Shown piece after piece: positions 1-9,549 of a stretch of DNA of 64,000 nucleotides. Numbering within the stretch: position 1 is the stretch's first letter; every line of letters starts with the position of its first letter. The stretch spans positions 36,648 through 100,647 of the forward strand of contig NZ_JABBPC010000018.1 of the NCBI RefSeq assembly GCF_012927485.1, in the 5' to 3' direction. The notes below the pieces were generated by a model. It made no database searches. It was not told where the DNA came from and saw only the letters and a list, made by a program, of their open reading frames with translations. This DNA is from Polaromonas sp. (GTDB lineage: Bacteria; Pseudomonadota; Gammaproteobacteria; Burkholderiales; Burkholderiaceae_C). Made by a program: the position numbers and the translations under genes.

Positions 1-129
1 CTGGTACCTATGCATGACAGCTGCCCAGTCGCTTCTGCGTTGCAGGCTGGCGAGGCTGACATTGCAGGTGACACTGGTGTGAAAGTGAATCCTTTTGCCG
101 TGCTGGCGCAACTCAAGAAAAAAAATTAG
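1..129 (+). CDS. yceD: C-terminal end of YceD/DUF177 family protein (partial)
   Basis: An open frame enters from the left edge and stops with TAG just before the rpmF leader. Its last residues read NPFAVLAQLKKKN, the usual C-terminus of DUF177 (YceD) proteins, which are encoded directly upstream of rpmF in most proteobacteria. The YceD family is linked to 23S rRNA accumulation and ribosome assembly, so the pairing with ribosomal protein L32 makes sense. Only 42 residues lie in the window, so conserved upstream motifs cannot be checked. The identification rests on the short terminal motif plus synteny. Confidence 0.75.
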   Translation: MVPMHDSCPVASALQAGEADIAGDTGVKVNPFAVLAQLKKKN

Positions 130-189
130 TTGCGGGGTGTTAAATTAAGAGTCTCGAATGCAGCGATTGTCTGGACGCCTAGAAAACGG

Positions 190-218
190 AAGTAAGTCAC
201 CCTGTATCGAGCTATAAT
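190..218 (+). promoter_or_regulatory. Candidate sigma-70 promoter for rpmF-plsX-fabH
   Basis: A perfect TATAAT lies at 213-218, about 100 bases before the rpmF start codon. The matching -35 region around 190-195 (AAGTAA) is poor. The -10 match and the position between yceD and rpmF support a promoter, but the weak -35 keeps confidence modest. Confidence 0.35.
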
Positions 219-316
219 CAAAAGCTTCGCGTACCGACGTAGTGACACGGCCTCATACGGTCCCGCTATCCGTTGTGCGTAATTTACCAACCCCTACACC
301 CCCTCAGGAGCGGATT

Positions 317-499
317 ATGGCCGTCCAGCAAAACAAAAAGTCACCTTCGAAGCGCGGGATGCACCGCTCGCACAATGCACTGACCGTGCCAGGTATCGCT
401 GTGGAATCAACCACCGGTGAAACCCATTTGCGCCACCATATCAGCCCAACGGGTTTTTACCGTGGCCGCAAGGTGCTGAAATCCAAAAGCGAAGCGTAA
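317..499 (+). CDS. rpmF: 50S ribosomal protein L32
   Basis: A 60-residue protein beginning [20 protein letters not shown], the standard bacterial L32 N-terminus, a small basic component of the large ribosomal subunit. The start is the ATG at 317, preceded by CAGGAG at 305-310. The frame stays open upstream to 242, but that extension has no ribosome-binding site and is not part of the family. L32 variants with a zinc ribbon carry four cysteines; this copy has none, so it is the zinc-independent form. It lies between yceD and plsX, the standard arrangement, and is followed by a strong hairpin that probably reduces read-through into the lipid genes. Confidence 0.97.
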   Translation: MAVQQNKKSPSKRGMHRSHNALTVPGIAVESTTGETHLRHHISPTGFYRGRKVLKSKSEA

Positions 500-517
500 T
501 TTCACGCTTTAAGTACT

Positions 518-551
518 GGCCCGCACTTATACTGCGGGCCTTTCTCTTTTT
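518..551 (+). terminator. Intrinsic terminator after rpmF
   Basis: GGCCCGCA (518-525) pairs perfectly with TGCGGGCC (533-540) around a 7-base loop and is followed by a T-rich run (TTTCTCTTTTT). It sits 18 bases after rpmF and just upstream of plsX, so it is either the end of the rpmF message or a partial attenuator for the fab genes. Confidence 0.8.
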
Positions 552-583
552 AAAGTCAAATTCTTGACTGCGCGGGTTTGCTC

Positions 584-1696
584 ATGATTAGGATCGCTGT
601 AGATGCCATGGGGGGCGACGTCGGCCCCTCCGTCACTTTACCGGCAAGTCTGGCCTTTCTGGACGGCCACCCCGAGGCGGCTTTGGTGCTGGTGGGTAAA
701 CCAGAGCTTATGGCTGCGCATCCGCTATATGCCCGGCTACGTTCACATGAACGTTGCAAAATAGTTGATGCCAGCGAGGTCGTCACCATGGATGATCCGA
801 TAGAGATAGCCTTACGGCGCAAGAAGAATTCATCCATGCGGGTGACCATTAATCAAGTTCAAAACGGTATTGCCCAGGCTGCAGTGTCTGGCGGCAATAC
901 GGGCGCTTTGATGGCAATCGCTCGCTATGTACTTAAAACGATGGACGGTATCGATCGTCCGGCAATTGCCTCACAGTTGCCCAACGCGGCGGGTGGGGCC
1001 ACAACAGTGCTCGATCTGGGTGCCAATGTGGACTGTACCGAAGACCATTTGCTTCAGTTTGCGGTGATGGGGTCTGCACTGGTCGCTGCCATTACCGACA
1101 ACCCCGCGCCCAGTGTCGGGCTGCTGAATATTGGTGAAGAGGCCATAAAAGGCGGCGAAACCATCAAAAAGGCGGGAAAACTGTTGCGATCCGCCTCTGA
1201 TTCTGGCGATATAAATTTCTATGGAAATGTTGAAGGAAACGATATTTTCAAGGGCACGACCGATATTGTGGTCTGCGATGGCTTTGTTGGTAATGTGGCG
1301 CTCAAAACCAGCGAAGGGCTGGCCAATATGATTAGTGACTTTATCAAGGCAGAATTTTCGCGCAATATGTTGACGAAGATTGCGGCTATCGTTGCTTATC
1401 CGGTGTTAATTGCATTTAAAAATAGATTTGACCATCGCCACTACAACGGCGCCGCGTTACTCGGCTTGAAGGGGTTGGTATTCAAAAGCCATGGCTCGGC
1501 GGACGCCTTTGCTTTTGAGCGGGCGCTCAATCGGGCTTATGATGCGGCTCGGAATAACTTGCTTGAGAGGGTTCGCGAGCGTATCGCCCATGCCGCGCCG
1601 TTGCTGGGTGCGGCGCAAATAGCGCTGTCAACCAAGATGGCGCTTCCGGTTTCTTCAATACCCGTCGATTCTCCAGTTTCGACACCGGCACATTAA
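584..1696 (+). CDS. plsX: Phosphate acyltransferase PlsX
   Basis: A 370-residue cytoplasmic or peripheral enzyme that converts acyl-ACP plus phosphate to acyl-phosphate, the acyl donor for PlsY in phospholipid synthesis. The N-terminal signature IAVDAMGGD (residues 4-12) and the length are typical of PlsX, and later parts such as [11 protein letters not shown] and [12 protein letters not shown] are conserved family blocks. I chose the ATG at 584. An in-frame TTG two codons earlier (578) is possible, and neither has a clear Shine-Dalgarno sequence. It is followed after 3 bases by fabH, so the two are almost certainly co-transcribed and perhaps translationally coupled. Confidence 0.96.
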   Translation: MIRIAVDAMGGDVGPSVTLPASLAFLDGHPEAALVLVGKPELMAAHPLYARLRSHERCKIVDASEVVTMDDPIEIALRRKKNSSMRVTINQVQNGIAQAAVSGGNTGALMAIARYVLKTMDGIDRPAIASQLPNAAGGATTVLDLGANVDCTEDHLLQFAVMGSALVAAITDNPAPSVGLLNIGEEAIKGGETIKKAGKLLRSASDSGDINFYGNVEGNDIFKGTTDIVVCDGFVGNVALKTSEGLANMISDFIKAEFSRNMLTKIAAIVAYPVLIAFKNRFDHRHYNGAALLGLKGLVFKSHGSADAFAFERALNRAYDAARNNLLERVRERIAHAAPLLGAAQIALSTKMALPVSSIPVDSPVSTPAH

Positions 1697-1699
1697 TCC

Positions 1700-2677
1700 A
1701 TGACTCGTTATTCACGCATTACCGGCACGGGTAGTTATTTGCCACCCCGCCGACTGACCAACGCCGAACTTGCTGCCGAACTGGCGGTCAAAGGTGTTGA
1801 AACGTCCGACCAATGGATTGTGGAGCGTACCGGGATTCGGGCCCGCCACTTCGCCGCCCCAGATGTTTCCAGCAGTGACCTTGCTTTTGAAGCCGCCAAA
1901 AAGGCACTTGAAGCCGCGGGTTTGCAAGCGTCCGACATTGATCTCATCATCGTTGCCACCTCAACGCCGGATATGGTGTTTCCATCAGTGGCCTGCATCC
2001 TGCAGAACAAGCTGGGTATTAGCGGATGTCCGGCTTTTGATATCCAGGCCGTTTGCAGCGGATTTATCTATGCGTTAACCGTGGCTGACGCCATCATCAA
2101 AACCGGTTCGGCGACCAAAGCCTTGGTCATAGGCGCGGAAGTGTTTTCGCGCATTCTCGATTTTTCAGACCGGACCACCTGCGTGCTCTTCGGCGATGGA
2201 GCGGGCGCCGTGGTGCTGGAGGCATCCGACACGCCCGGCATCCTCGCCAGCGATCTGCACGCCGATGGCAAACACGTCGGTATTTTGTGTGTCCCCGGCC
2301 ATGTATCGGGTGGCCAGGTGTTGGGCGACCCGCTACTGAAAATGGACGGGCAGGCCGTGTTCAAGCTGGCCGTAGGCCTTTTGGAAAGTACGGCCCGCGC
2401 CACACTGGCGAAAGCGAATCTGACTGACGCCGATGTGGACTGGATGATTCCCCATCAAGCGAACATCCGCATCATGCAAAGCACAGCCAAGAAGTTGAAA
2501 ATGCCATTCGAGAAAGTCATTGTGACGGTCGATCAGCACGGCAATACTTCTGCGGCGTCGATTCCGTTGGCGCTGGATGTGTCGGTGCGAAGCGGCAAGG
2601 TCAAAAAAGGCGACACCCTTTTGTTTGAAGGGGTGGGCGGCGGCTTCACGTGGGGTGCCGTGCTTCTTAATTATTGA
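1700..2677 (+). CDS. fabH: 3-oxoacyl-ACP synthase III
   Basis: A 325-residue beta-ketoacyl-ACP synthase III, which condenses acetyl-CoA with malonyl-ACP to start fatty-acid synthesis. The catalytic triad is visible: Cys119 in [11 protein letters not shown], His252 in [10 protein letters not shown] and Asn282 in HGNTSAAS. The [10 protein letters not shown] block near the C-terminus is also characteristic. It starts 3 bases after plsX. In related genomes fabD follows directly, whereas here two unrelated genes (2726-4757) lie in between. Confidence 0.97.
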   Translation: MTRYSRITGTGSYLPPRRLTNAELAAELAVKGVETSDQWIVERTGIRARHFAAPDVSSSDLAFEAAKKALEAAGLQASDIDLIIVATSTPDMVFPSVACILQNKLGISGCPAFDIQAVCSGFIYALTVADAIIKTGSATKALVIGAEVFSRILDFSDRTTCVLFGDGAGAVVLEASDTPGILASDLHADGKHVGILCVPGHVSGGQVLGDPLLKMDGQAVFKLAVGLLESTARATLAKANLTDADVDWMIPHQANIRIMQSTAKKLKMPFEKVIVTVDQHGNTSAASIPLALDVSVRSGKVKKGDTLLFEGVGGGFTWGAVLLNY

Positions 2678-2725
2678 GATGCTGGCATTAATCCACCGTC
2701 CAGCTTCTGACAGACAGGTGGTCCC

Positions 2726-4126
2726 TTGGCTCTCAGACCGTCAGTTTTAACAATCTGGGCAGACCGTTTCACAGCCCTGTTGCTGGCGGGCGCTTTTGCC
2801 GTTGCGGGCTGGAAAATTATTAATCGTGATCCCGCTGGAAACTTTTTAGCAGTTCCTCAGCAGTCTGCGTTTCCGCCAGGCGCTCAGCGCGCCGTCGCGA
2901 CAGCCGCGCCGGCTAAAAGCGCTCTAGCACGACATCTGTCACCGGATGGGAGGTTCCGGTTTGATGCGCAGTTTGTTTCAGCAAAACCAGGCCAAGCGGT
3001 GCATGCCGCCTCCATCGTCGAGTTGAACGATGGCCAATTGCGGGCCGTCTGGTTCTCGGGGTCTCGCGAGGGTGCCGGCGACGTCACCATTCAAACCGCA
3101 GTGATGGATGCCACCAGCCAGCATTGGAGTGGGGAAAGCACGATCTTCAACCGGCAGCAAGTTCAACAGGGCCTGTGGCGCTATGTCAAAAAACTGGGTA
3201 ATCCGGTAATCGCCCGTGCACCTGATGGATCACTTTGGTTGTGGATGGTCAATGTTTCCTTGGGCGGATGGGCCGGCAGTTCCATTAGTTGGGCGCGTTC
3301 CGTGGACGATGGCGTCACTTGGAGCGTTCTCCGGCGACTGGTCACCTCCCCCTTTCTCAATATCAGCACCTTGGTCAAAGGCGCGCCGATTTTTTACCAA
3401 AACGGTTTTATTGGACTGCCGGAATATCACGAGTTTGTGACGAAATTTGGCGAAATTTTGCAAATCAACGCTCAGGGGCAGGTGGTCGATAAAATCCGCA
3501 TCCCGGGCAGCCGGACCAGCCTGCAACCGGTGATGCTGGTGTCAGGATCAGAACAGGCGCAGGTGTATATGCGCTCGGGCAGTGCCCGCAACGTGATGAC
3601 GTCAGCCACAAACGATGCTGGCAAAAATTGGCAGACAACGCATGAAACGACGTGGCCCAATCCCGATTCAGCGCTGGCTGGGGTTGTGACCAGTACGGGA
3701 ACGCAGTGGATGGCCTTAAACCCGACCCACCGGAGCCGCGAGATTCTTGCGCTGTTGCAGACAAGCGCAGGGGGTGATTTTGAGGGCGCTCCAGAATGGG
3801 TCGTGGAATCGTCGACCAGCCCCCAAACAAACCTCTCAATCGGCAATTACGAACGTTTATTAGCTAACGAACTCAGGAGCGAAGGGGCGAGCGAAGAACA
3901 GAACCAAGCCTATGTGGCCAGCGCCAAGCGCCAGTTGTGCGGCGCTCAGAACTGCGCAGAGGAGTTTTCATACCCCTATTTATTGCAGAGCCGCGACGGC
4001 TATATTCACCTTGTGTATACGTGGCACCGTACGCGCATCAAGCATGTGCGGTTTGATCCGTTGCAGTCCCTCCAACCTGTTCGCGCCGCCCTGGCCAGCC
4101 CCCTCGATGCTCCCGCCCCTCACTGA
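2726..4126 (+). CDS. Sialidase-like BNR-repeat protein, membrane-anchored or secreted
   Basis: A 466-residue protein with a hydrophobic N-terminal segment (about residues 15-31), consistent with an uncleaved anchor or signal peptide, followed by a beta-propeller-like region. Two Asp-box motifs are visible, SVDDGVTW (192-199) and SATNDAGKNW (293-302), the hallmark of sialidase/BNR folds, and the segment with AVWFSGSREGAGDV (107-120) recalls the family's first blade. Whether it cleaves sialic acid is not shown: the classical arginine triad was not aligned, and many BNR proteins have other roles. The start is a TTG at 2726 with AGGTGG just upstream. It overlaps the following membrane gene by 20 bases, so the two are probably co-expressed. 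Their position inside the fab cluster is unusual. Confidence 0.7.
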   Translation: MALRPSVLTIWADRFTALLLAGAFAVAGWKIINRDPAGNFLAVPQQSAFPPGAQRAVATAAPAKSALARHLSPDGRFRFDAQFVSAKPGQAVHAASIVELNDGQLRAVWFSGSREGAGDVTIQTAVMDATSQHWSGESTIFNRQQVQQGLWRYVKKLGNPVIARAPDGSLWLWMVNVSLGGWAGSSISWARSVDDGVTWSVLRRLVTSPFLNISTLVKGAPIFYQNGFIGLPEYHEFVTKFGEILQINAQGQVVDKIRIPGSRTSLQPVMLVSGSEQAQVYMRSGSARNVMTSATNDAGKNWQTTHETTWPNPDSALAGVVTSTGTQWMALNPTHRSREILALLQTSAGGDFEGAPEWVVESSTSPQTNLSIGNYERLLANELRSEGASEEQNQAYVASAKRQLCGAQNCAEEFSYPYLLQSRDGYIHLVYTWHRTRIKHVRFDPLQSLQPVRAALASPLDAPAPH

Positions 4127-4757
4127 TCTGATTGCTTTGCTGGGCATCGATTTGGTGCTATGCGCCGGGTGCTTGCGCGGGCTGAACGGGCGGTCCGGAG
4201 TGACGCGTGTCAGCGGACCTGCCAAGTGGATCACCGCAATGGTTTTTGTGGTCTTGTGGTTCCCTTTGGGAGCTGACCACCTTCCGATCCTGGCTTATGT
4301 GCGCGGCATCAGTTCAGACTTAAGTGTTACGTTAGTGGCGCTCGCTGCTCTGGACTTGTCCCGTCGCTTTTTTGGGCTTCGGGCAGTGGGTCAGCAGGAG
4401 TGGAGGACGCTGAGCGGTGTGGTCGCTTGCGCAGCCTTGGTTTTATATCCGCTGGCGCTGGGGTGGGGTGATTGGGACGCCTATCGGGCCGGGTGGGGCA
4501 CTCCCGGCATGTGGTTGGCTTTGTTGACGATAGCGCTTTTTTGTTGGGCCAAAGGATTGCGGCTTTTGCCGGTATTAGTCGCCCTGGCCTTGCTCGCATG
4601 GAGTGCTGGACTCCTTGAGTCCACCAATCTGTGGGACTATCTGATGGATCCCTGGTTGGCCACTGCGGCGCTTTTTCAATGCATAAGGTGGGGCGTGGTG
4701 CAATGGCTGGCACGATCCAAGCGACCAGCTTCGGGTCCTGTACCCTCGTCGCCCTGA
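4107..4757 (+). CDS. Multi-pass membrane protein of unknown function
   Basis: A 216-residue, very hydrophobic protein starting at the ATG at 4107, inside the end of the sialidase-like gene. It has about six predicted membrane segments rich in Leu, Ala and Trp (for example around residues 5-20, 40-55, 62-78, 95-112, 128-145 and 150-165). No catalytic motif or family signature is recognised. The 20-base overlap with the upstream gene suggests translational coupling and a shared function, perhaps at the inner membrane. The frame stays open upstream to 3912, but that part is only a shadow of the sialidase-like gene. Confidence 0.65.
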   Translation: MLPPLTDLIALLGIDLVLCAGCLRGLNGRSGVTRVSGPAKWITAMVFVVLWFPLGADHLPILAYVRGISSDLSVTLVALAALDLSRRFFGLRAVGQQEWRTLSGVVACAALVLYPLALGWGDWDAYRAGWGTPGMWLALLTIALFCWAKGLRLLPVLVALALLAWSAGLLESTNLWDYLMDPWLATAALFQCIRWGVVQWLARSKRPASGPVPSSP

Positions 4758-4864
4758 CCCGCCGCAAGCAAATCTATTTCAGCATTGAATGGCTATGGCG
4801 CGTTTTCTTAAAATGGTCGTCGATACTCTCGGGGCTGGAAGAAGTTAATAACTGGAGTAATTAT

Positions 4865-5815
4865 TTGAAACCGTTCGCTTTTGTGTTTCCCGGGCAGGGC
4901 TCGCAGTCGGTGGGCATGCTGGATGCTTGGGGCGACCACCCTGTTATCGCGCAAACTCTGGCGGAAGCCTCTGAAGCCCTGGGTCAGGATATTGGCAGGT
5001 TGATTAAAGAAGGACCGAAAGAAGCGTTGGCCTTGACCACCAACACCCAGCCTGTGATGTTGGTCGCGGGTGTGGCCGCTTACCGAATGTGGATAGCTGA
5101 AACCGGCGTAGCGCCGACTTTGATGGCCGGCCACTCTCTGGGCGAATATTCCGCCCTAGTGGCTTCGGGCGTACTGTCCTTGTCGCAGGCCGCGCCGCTG
5201 GTGCGTTTTCGGGCGGAGGCGATGCAGGATGCCGTTCCTGTGGGTGTGGGCGCGATGGCCGCGATCCTGGGCATGGAGGCAGTTAGGGTCATTGAAGGAT
5301 GCGCGGAGACGGTGCGGGCGTTTGGGCCTGATAGTTCTGAGGTGGTTGAAGCCGTCAATTTCAACGATCCTATGCAAACAGTCATTGCGGGCACGAAAGC
5401 GGCCGTGGAAAGAGCTTGCGAAGTGCTCAAAGCCAACGGTGCCAAACGTGCCCTGCCTTTGCCGGTCTCGGCGCCTTTCCATTCCAGCTTGATGAGGCCG
5501 GCTGCCGAAAAACTTAAAGAAAGATTGGCCGCGGTGGATTTTGCGGCGCCCCAAATTCCGGTCATCAACAACATCGCAGTCGCCGTCGAGATACAAGCTG
5601 ACCGCATTCGGGAAGCGCTTTATGCACAGGCGTTTCGCCCGGTGCGCTGGGTAGAATGCGTCCGGGCCATCAAGGCGCAGGGGGTGACCACCCTGGTTGA
5701 ATGCGGACCGGGCAAAGTGCTCGCCGGGATGGTTAAAAGAATTGATTCAGAATTGACGGGGGCGCCGTTGTTTGATCCAGTTTCGTTGGCTGCAGTGAAG
5801 GAGATGCTGGCATGA
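4865..5815 (+). CDS. fabD: Malonyl-CoA:ACP transacylase
   Basis: A 316-residue enzyme that transfers malonyl groups from CoA to acyl carrier protein. The nucleophile is Ser91 in GHSLGEYSAL, with His206 in PVSAPFHSSLM and the N-terminal FVFPGQGSQSVGM block forming the oxyanion region. The start is a TTG at 4865, seven bases after GGAG (4854-4857). The frame continues upstream to 4631, but homologues begin at the KPFAFVFPGQGSQ block. The stop overlaps the fabG start by 4 bases (ATGA), a sign of translational coupling. Confidence 0.97.
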   Translation: MKPFAFVFPGQGSQSVGMLDAWGDHPVIAQTLAEASEALGQDIGRLIKEGPKEALALTTNTQPVMLVAGVAAYRMWIAETGVAPTLMAGHSLGEYSALVASGVLSLSQAAPLVRFRAEAMQDAVPVGVGAMAAILGMEAVRVIEGCAETVRAFGPDSSEVVEAVNFNDPMQTVIAGTKAAVERACEVLKANGAKRALPLPVSAPFHSSLMRPAAEKLKERLAAVDFAAPQIPVINNIAVAVEIQADRIREALYAQAFRPVRWVECVRAIKAQGVTTLVECGPGKVLAGMVKRIDSELTGAPLFDPVSLAAVKEMLA

Positions 5816-6558
5816 ACGACGTGAAGTTTGACGGTCAAGTTGCGCTAGTCACCGGTGCATCGCGCGGAATAGGTGCCGCCATTGCGCTCGAATTAGCCGA
5901 AAAGGGTCTGAAGGTTGTTGGTACGGCGACGAGCGATGAAGGGGCTGCCAAGATCAGCAACATGCTCGCTGCATTTCCAAGCTGTATCGGCAAGAACCTG
6001 AATGTGAACGACGGGGCGGCTGCTGAGGCGCTTATAGACAGTATTGTAAAAGAGCATGGTGGCTTGCAGGTGCTTGTAAACAATGCGGGCATCACGCGCG
6101 ACATGCTGGCGATGCGCTTGAAGGACGATGATTGGGACGCGGTACTGGATACCAATCTCAAAGCCGTGTTCCGCATGAGCCGTGCGGTGATGCGAACTAT
6201 GATGAAGCAGCGCTATGGCCGCATCATCAGCATTACGTCGGTGGTAGGGGCGTCAGGCAATGCCGGTCAAGCCAATTACGCCGCAGCCAAGGCCGGCGTG
6301 GCAGGCATGACGCGTGCACTGGCGCGCGAATTGGGTCCCCGTAACATTACGGTAAATTGCGTGGCGCCAGGCTTTATTGAGACTGACATGACGGCTAGCT
6401 TGCCAGAGGAACAGCAAAAAGCACTTTTGGGACGAATTCCATTGGGCCATCTTGGAAAGCCCCAAGATATTGCTCATGTGGTGGCATTCGTCGCCAGTCC
6501 GCAAGCTTGCTACATCACCGGCCAGGAAATTCATGTGAATGGCGGCATGTACATGTAG
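5812..6558 (+). CDS. fabG: 3-oxoacyl-ACP reductase
   Basis: A 248-residue short-chain dehydrogenase that reduces 3-oxoacyl-ACP with NADPH. It has the nucleotide-binding TGASRGIG (14-21), the structural NNAG (90-93) and the catalytic Ser143, Tyr156 and Lys160 in the TSVVGASGN...NYAAAKAG region. The C-terminal YITGQEIHVNGGMYM is typical of FabG. It overlaps fabD by 4 bases and is followed by a 169-base gap before acpP, which probably holds an acpP promoter. Confidence 0.97.
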   Translation: MNDVKFDGQVALVTGASRGIGAAIALELAEKGLKVVGTATSDEGAAKISNMLAAFPSCIGKNLNVNDGAAAEALIDSIVKEHGGLQVLVNNAGITRDMLAMRLKDDDWDAVLDTNLKAVFRMSRAVMRTMMKQRYGRIISITSVVGASGNAGQANYAAAKAGVAGMTRALARELGPRNITVNCVAPGFIETDMTASLPEEQQKALLGRIPLGHLGKPQDIAHVVAFVASPQACYITGQEIHVNGGMYM

Positions 6559-6697
6559 TCTCCAGTCAGTGATGGGCTAGTGTGACCTTGCCTAGGGTAT
6601 GAAAACGGCGGGTTGATATTGAAAAAAAAGAAATCGGAGCCGGTTTTTATTCGTCCGGCCCGGCGCCGAGGGAAACGCCGCTAACGCGGTAAAATAA

Positions 6698-6967
<270 letters not shown>

Positions 6968-6994
6968 GACTTTAGGGCCTTTGCCGTCATCAAA

Positions 6995-7030
6995 CCTGAA
7001 AAGCCAATCACGGTCTTTTCAGGCTTTTTT
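6995..7030 (+). terminator. Intrinsic terminator or attenuator between acpP and fabF
   Basis: CCTGAAAAG (6995-7003) pairs perfectly with CTTTTCAGG (7015-7023) over an 11-base loop and is followed by CTTTTTT. It lies 28 bases after acpP and ends 13 bases before the fabF ATG. It would allow much more acpP than fabF message from one promoter. Confidence 0.75.
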
Positions 7031-7043
7031 CCAGGAATACTGA

Positions 7044-8288
7044 ATGAGCCGTCGTCGTGTCGTCGTGACAGGTCTGGGTTGTGTCACCCCGGTAGGGAAT
7101 ACCGTGGCCGATTCCTGGGCTAATTTGCTTGCCGGGACGCCCGGTATTGACTTAATTACGCAATTTGATGCAAGCAATCTTGCCTGTAAATTCGCCGGGG
7201 AGGTCAAGGGTTTCAATATTGCGGATTACATCCCCGAAAAAGAAGCTCGGCACATGGACCGTTTCATTCATCTCGGGCTTGCCGCGGCCTTTCAGGCGGT
7301 GGCTGACAGCGGTCTGCCCACGGGCGAAGCACTGGGCGATGAGCAGGCGACCCGTATCGGTTGCAATATTGGTTCGGGTATTGGCGGTTTGCCGATGATC
7401 GAGCAGATGCATTCCGAATTGGTGAATCGTGGTCCACGCCGAATTTCACCATTTTTTGTACCTGCAACGATCATCAACATGATCTCCGGTCACGTGTCGA
7501 TCAAGTTTGGCTTCAAGGGTCCCAACATCGCAGTCGTAACGGCTTGCACTACCGGCCTTCATGCAATCGGCTTATCCGCACGCATGATTGAGTATGGGGA
7601 CTGCGACGCGATGGTGGCCGGCGGTGCTGAAGCGACAGTCTCGCCTCTTGGCGTTGGCGGCTTTGCAGCGGCTCGCGCACTTTCAACCCGCAATGAAGAC
7701 CCGAAAACGGCTTCCCGTCCTTGGGATAAAGACCGCGATGGCTTTGTGCTGGGAGAGGGCAGTGGCGTCGTGGTGCTCGAGGAATATGAACACGCAAAAG
7801 CGCGTGGCGCCAAGATCTATGCCGAAGTCAGTGGTTTTGGTATGAGCGCCGACGCCTATCACATGACCGCACCCGATGTCGACGGTCCCCGCCGTTCGAT
7901 GGTCATGGCGTTGAAAAATGCCGGCGTTAATGCCGATCAGATTCAGTATCTCAATGCGCATGGCACTTCCACGCCGTTAGGTGACCTGAACGAAACGAAT
8001 GCCATTAAAGCGGCCTTCGGCAGCCATGCCAAAAACATGGTGGTCAGCTCGACCAAATCCATGACCGGCCACTTGCTGGGCGGCGCTGGCGGCATCGAGT
8101 CGGTGTTCACGGTGCTCGCATTGCATCATCAAAAAATACCGCCCACCATCAACATCTTTAATCAGGATCCCGAATGCGATCTGGATTACTGCGCCAACAC
8201 AGCGCGAGATGCCAAAATCGAGATTGCGGTCAAAAACAATTTCGGATTTGGAGGCACTAATGGCACGCTGGTATTCAAGCGCGCGTGA
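7044..8288 (+). CDS. fabF: 3-oxoacyl-ACP synthase II
   Basis: A 414-residue condensing enzyme that elongates acyl-ACPs and drives temperature-responsive unsaturated fatty-acid extension. The catalytic residues are Cys168 in [13 protein letters not shown], His306 in [12 protein letters not shown] and His343 in [12 protein letters not shown]. The glycine-rich C-terminal [14 protein letters not shown] is also conserved. A terminator-like hairpin sits directly before the start, leaving little space for a separate promoter, so expression is likely read-through from acpP. Confidence 0.97.
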   Translation: MSRRRVVVTGLGCVTPVGNTVADSWANLLAGTPGIDLITQFDASNLACKFAGEVKGFNIADYIPEKEARHMDRFIHLGLAAAFQAVADSGLPTGEALGDEQATRIGCNIGSGIGGLPMIEQMHSELVNRGPRRISPFFVPATIINMISGHVSIKFGFKGPNIAVVTACTTGLHAIGLSARMIEYGDCDAMVAGGAEATVSPLGVGGFAAARALSTRNEDPKTASRPWDKDRDGFVLGEGSGVVVLEEYEHAKARGAKIYAEVSGFGMSADAYHMTAPDVDGPRRSMVMALKNAGVNADQIQYLNAHGTSTPLGDLNETNAIKAAFGSHAKNMVVSSTKSMTGHLLGGAGGIESVFTVLALHHQKIPPTINIFNQDPECDLDYCANTARDAKIEIAVKNNFGFGGTNGTLVFKRA

Positions 8289-8336
8289 CGCAATCAGATT
8301 TAGTTTCGTTAAACATCCGTCGAACCACCAATCGCC

Positions 8337-8876
8337 TTGAGCACACACAACGCCCCGCCGGTTGTCTACCCGCTGGGGCGTTCGCATTTTCAGGGTTGGT
8401 TCTTGCTCGGGTTTTGGGTCGCAGGCCTGCTGTCGCTGCTGCTCTGGTTTTACGTCACCCGGCAACTGGATTGGCGGATGGATCTGGCTGTAGCCGCCGT
8501 TGTAGGTGCAGGCGTGGCAGCGCGAGCTGGCTGGAATAGTGCACCCGCTGGTCAGTTGGCATGGGATGGGGAAGTCTGGCGCTGGGAAAGTTTGAGTTAC
8601 CAGACAGGAATCGCGGAGCAAGAACTCTCAGTGATTGCTGATTTCCAGCAACTGCTGCTGCTCCGGCTCGAAAACCATGCGGGCGCCAAGCTTTGGCTCT
8701 GGGTGGAGAGACGGGCATCGCCAGAGCGCTGGCTGGATTTGCGCCGGGCGGTATATTCTCCGCAGAAGTCGTCGGCCACTTCACTGCCGCGTAATTTGCT
8801 GCAGGCAGAGCCGCAGTTGGCTGTGGCAGTATCGAGTCCTGTGCCGCCTGTCGATGTCACGCAAATAAAGTCATGA
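8337..8876 (+). CDS. Small inner-membrane protein of unknown function upstream of rpoE
   Basis: A 179-residue protein with two hydrophobic segments (about residues 21-39 and 49-64) followed by a soluble region rich in Leu, Trp and Glu. The start is a TTG at 8337 with no strong ribosome-binding site. Its stop overlaps the rpoE start by 4 bases (ATGA), so it is probably the first gene of the sigma-E operon in this lineage. I recognise no domain. From memory, similar two-helix proteins occur between fabF and rpoE in Comamonadaceae. A role in the envelope-stress pathway is inference from context only. Confidence 0.7.
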   Translation: MSTHNAPPVVYPLGRSHFQGWFLLGFWVAGLLSLLLWFYVTRQLDWRMDLAVAAVVGAGVAARAGWNSAPAGQLAWDGEVWRWESLSYQTGIAEQELSVIADFQQLLLLRLENHAGAKLWLWVERRASPERWLDLRRAVYSPQKSSATSLPRNLLQAEPQLAVAVSSPVPPVDVTQIKS

Positions 8877-9508
8877 GTGCCGATATCCCACCCTTGCAAG
8901 CCGAGCGTGCGGTCGATAGCGACGCCCTGCTGGTGGAGCGCGCGGTAGCGGGCGATCAAAAGGCATTTGAACTGCTGGTCATCAAATACCAGCGGCGCAT
9001 TCAGCGTTTGATAGGGCGCATGGTCCGCGATGTGGATCTTGTGGAAGATATTGCCCAGGAGACGTTTATCCGGGCTTACTGTGCATTGGCGCAGTTCAGG
9101 GGCGAGGCCCAGTTCTACACTTGGCTGTACCGGATCGCGGTCAACACCGCCAAAAAGGCCTTGATGGACCTCAAGCGGAATCCGACCGTTTCGGAAAATT
9201 CCTTCAAATCTGGGGACGACGATGAAACTTCCCCGTTGGAAAACGAACTAATTAGTTCCGAAACGCCAGATGCCGTGCTGGCAAGCAAGGAAATAGCGGA
9301 AATTATTAATGCGGCGATGGACGCGTTACCGGAAGAGCTCCGCCAAGCAATCTCCTTGCGCGAAATAGAAGGGTTGAGCTACGAAGAGATATCGGAGGCC
9401 ATGAATTGCCCCATTGGTACGGTTCGATCACGCATTTTTAGGGCCCGCGAAGCTATTTCGGAGAAAGTTAAGCCCTTGCTGGAAAACCAGTCGGGCAAGC
9501 GCTGGTGA
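8873..9508 (+). CDS. rpoE: RNA polymerase sigma factor RpoE (sigma-E/AlgU)
   Basis: A 211-residue ECF sigma factor that directs RNA polymerase to envelope-stress promoters. Region 2 lies at about residues 38-100, with the -10-binding DLVEDIAQETFIRAY and the WLYRIAVNTA block. Region 4 at about 150-195 holds the helix-turn-helix YEEISEAMNCPIGTVRSR. The following genes encode the anti-sigma factor RseA, its partner RseB and the protease MucD, the standard sigma-E regulatory set. It is held inactive by RseA until misfolded outer-membrane proteins trigger RseA cleavage. Confidence 0.95.
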   Translation: MSADIPPLQAERAVDSDALLVERAVAGDQKAFELLVIKYQRRIQRLIGRMVRDVDLVEDIAQETFIRAYCALAQFRGEAQFYTWLYRIAVNTAKKALMDLKRNPTVSENSFKSGDDDETSPLENELISSETPDAVLASKEIAEIINAAMDALPEELRQAISLREIEGLSYEEISEAMNCPIGTVRSRIFRAREAISEKVKPLLENQSGKRW

Positions 9509-9549
9509 AACGTGCGGATCAAAGAGTCAGAAATGCGTCCCTGTAAGTC

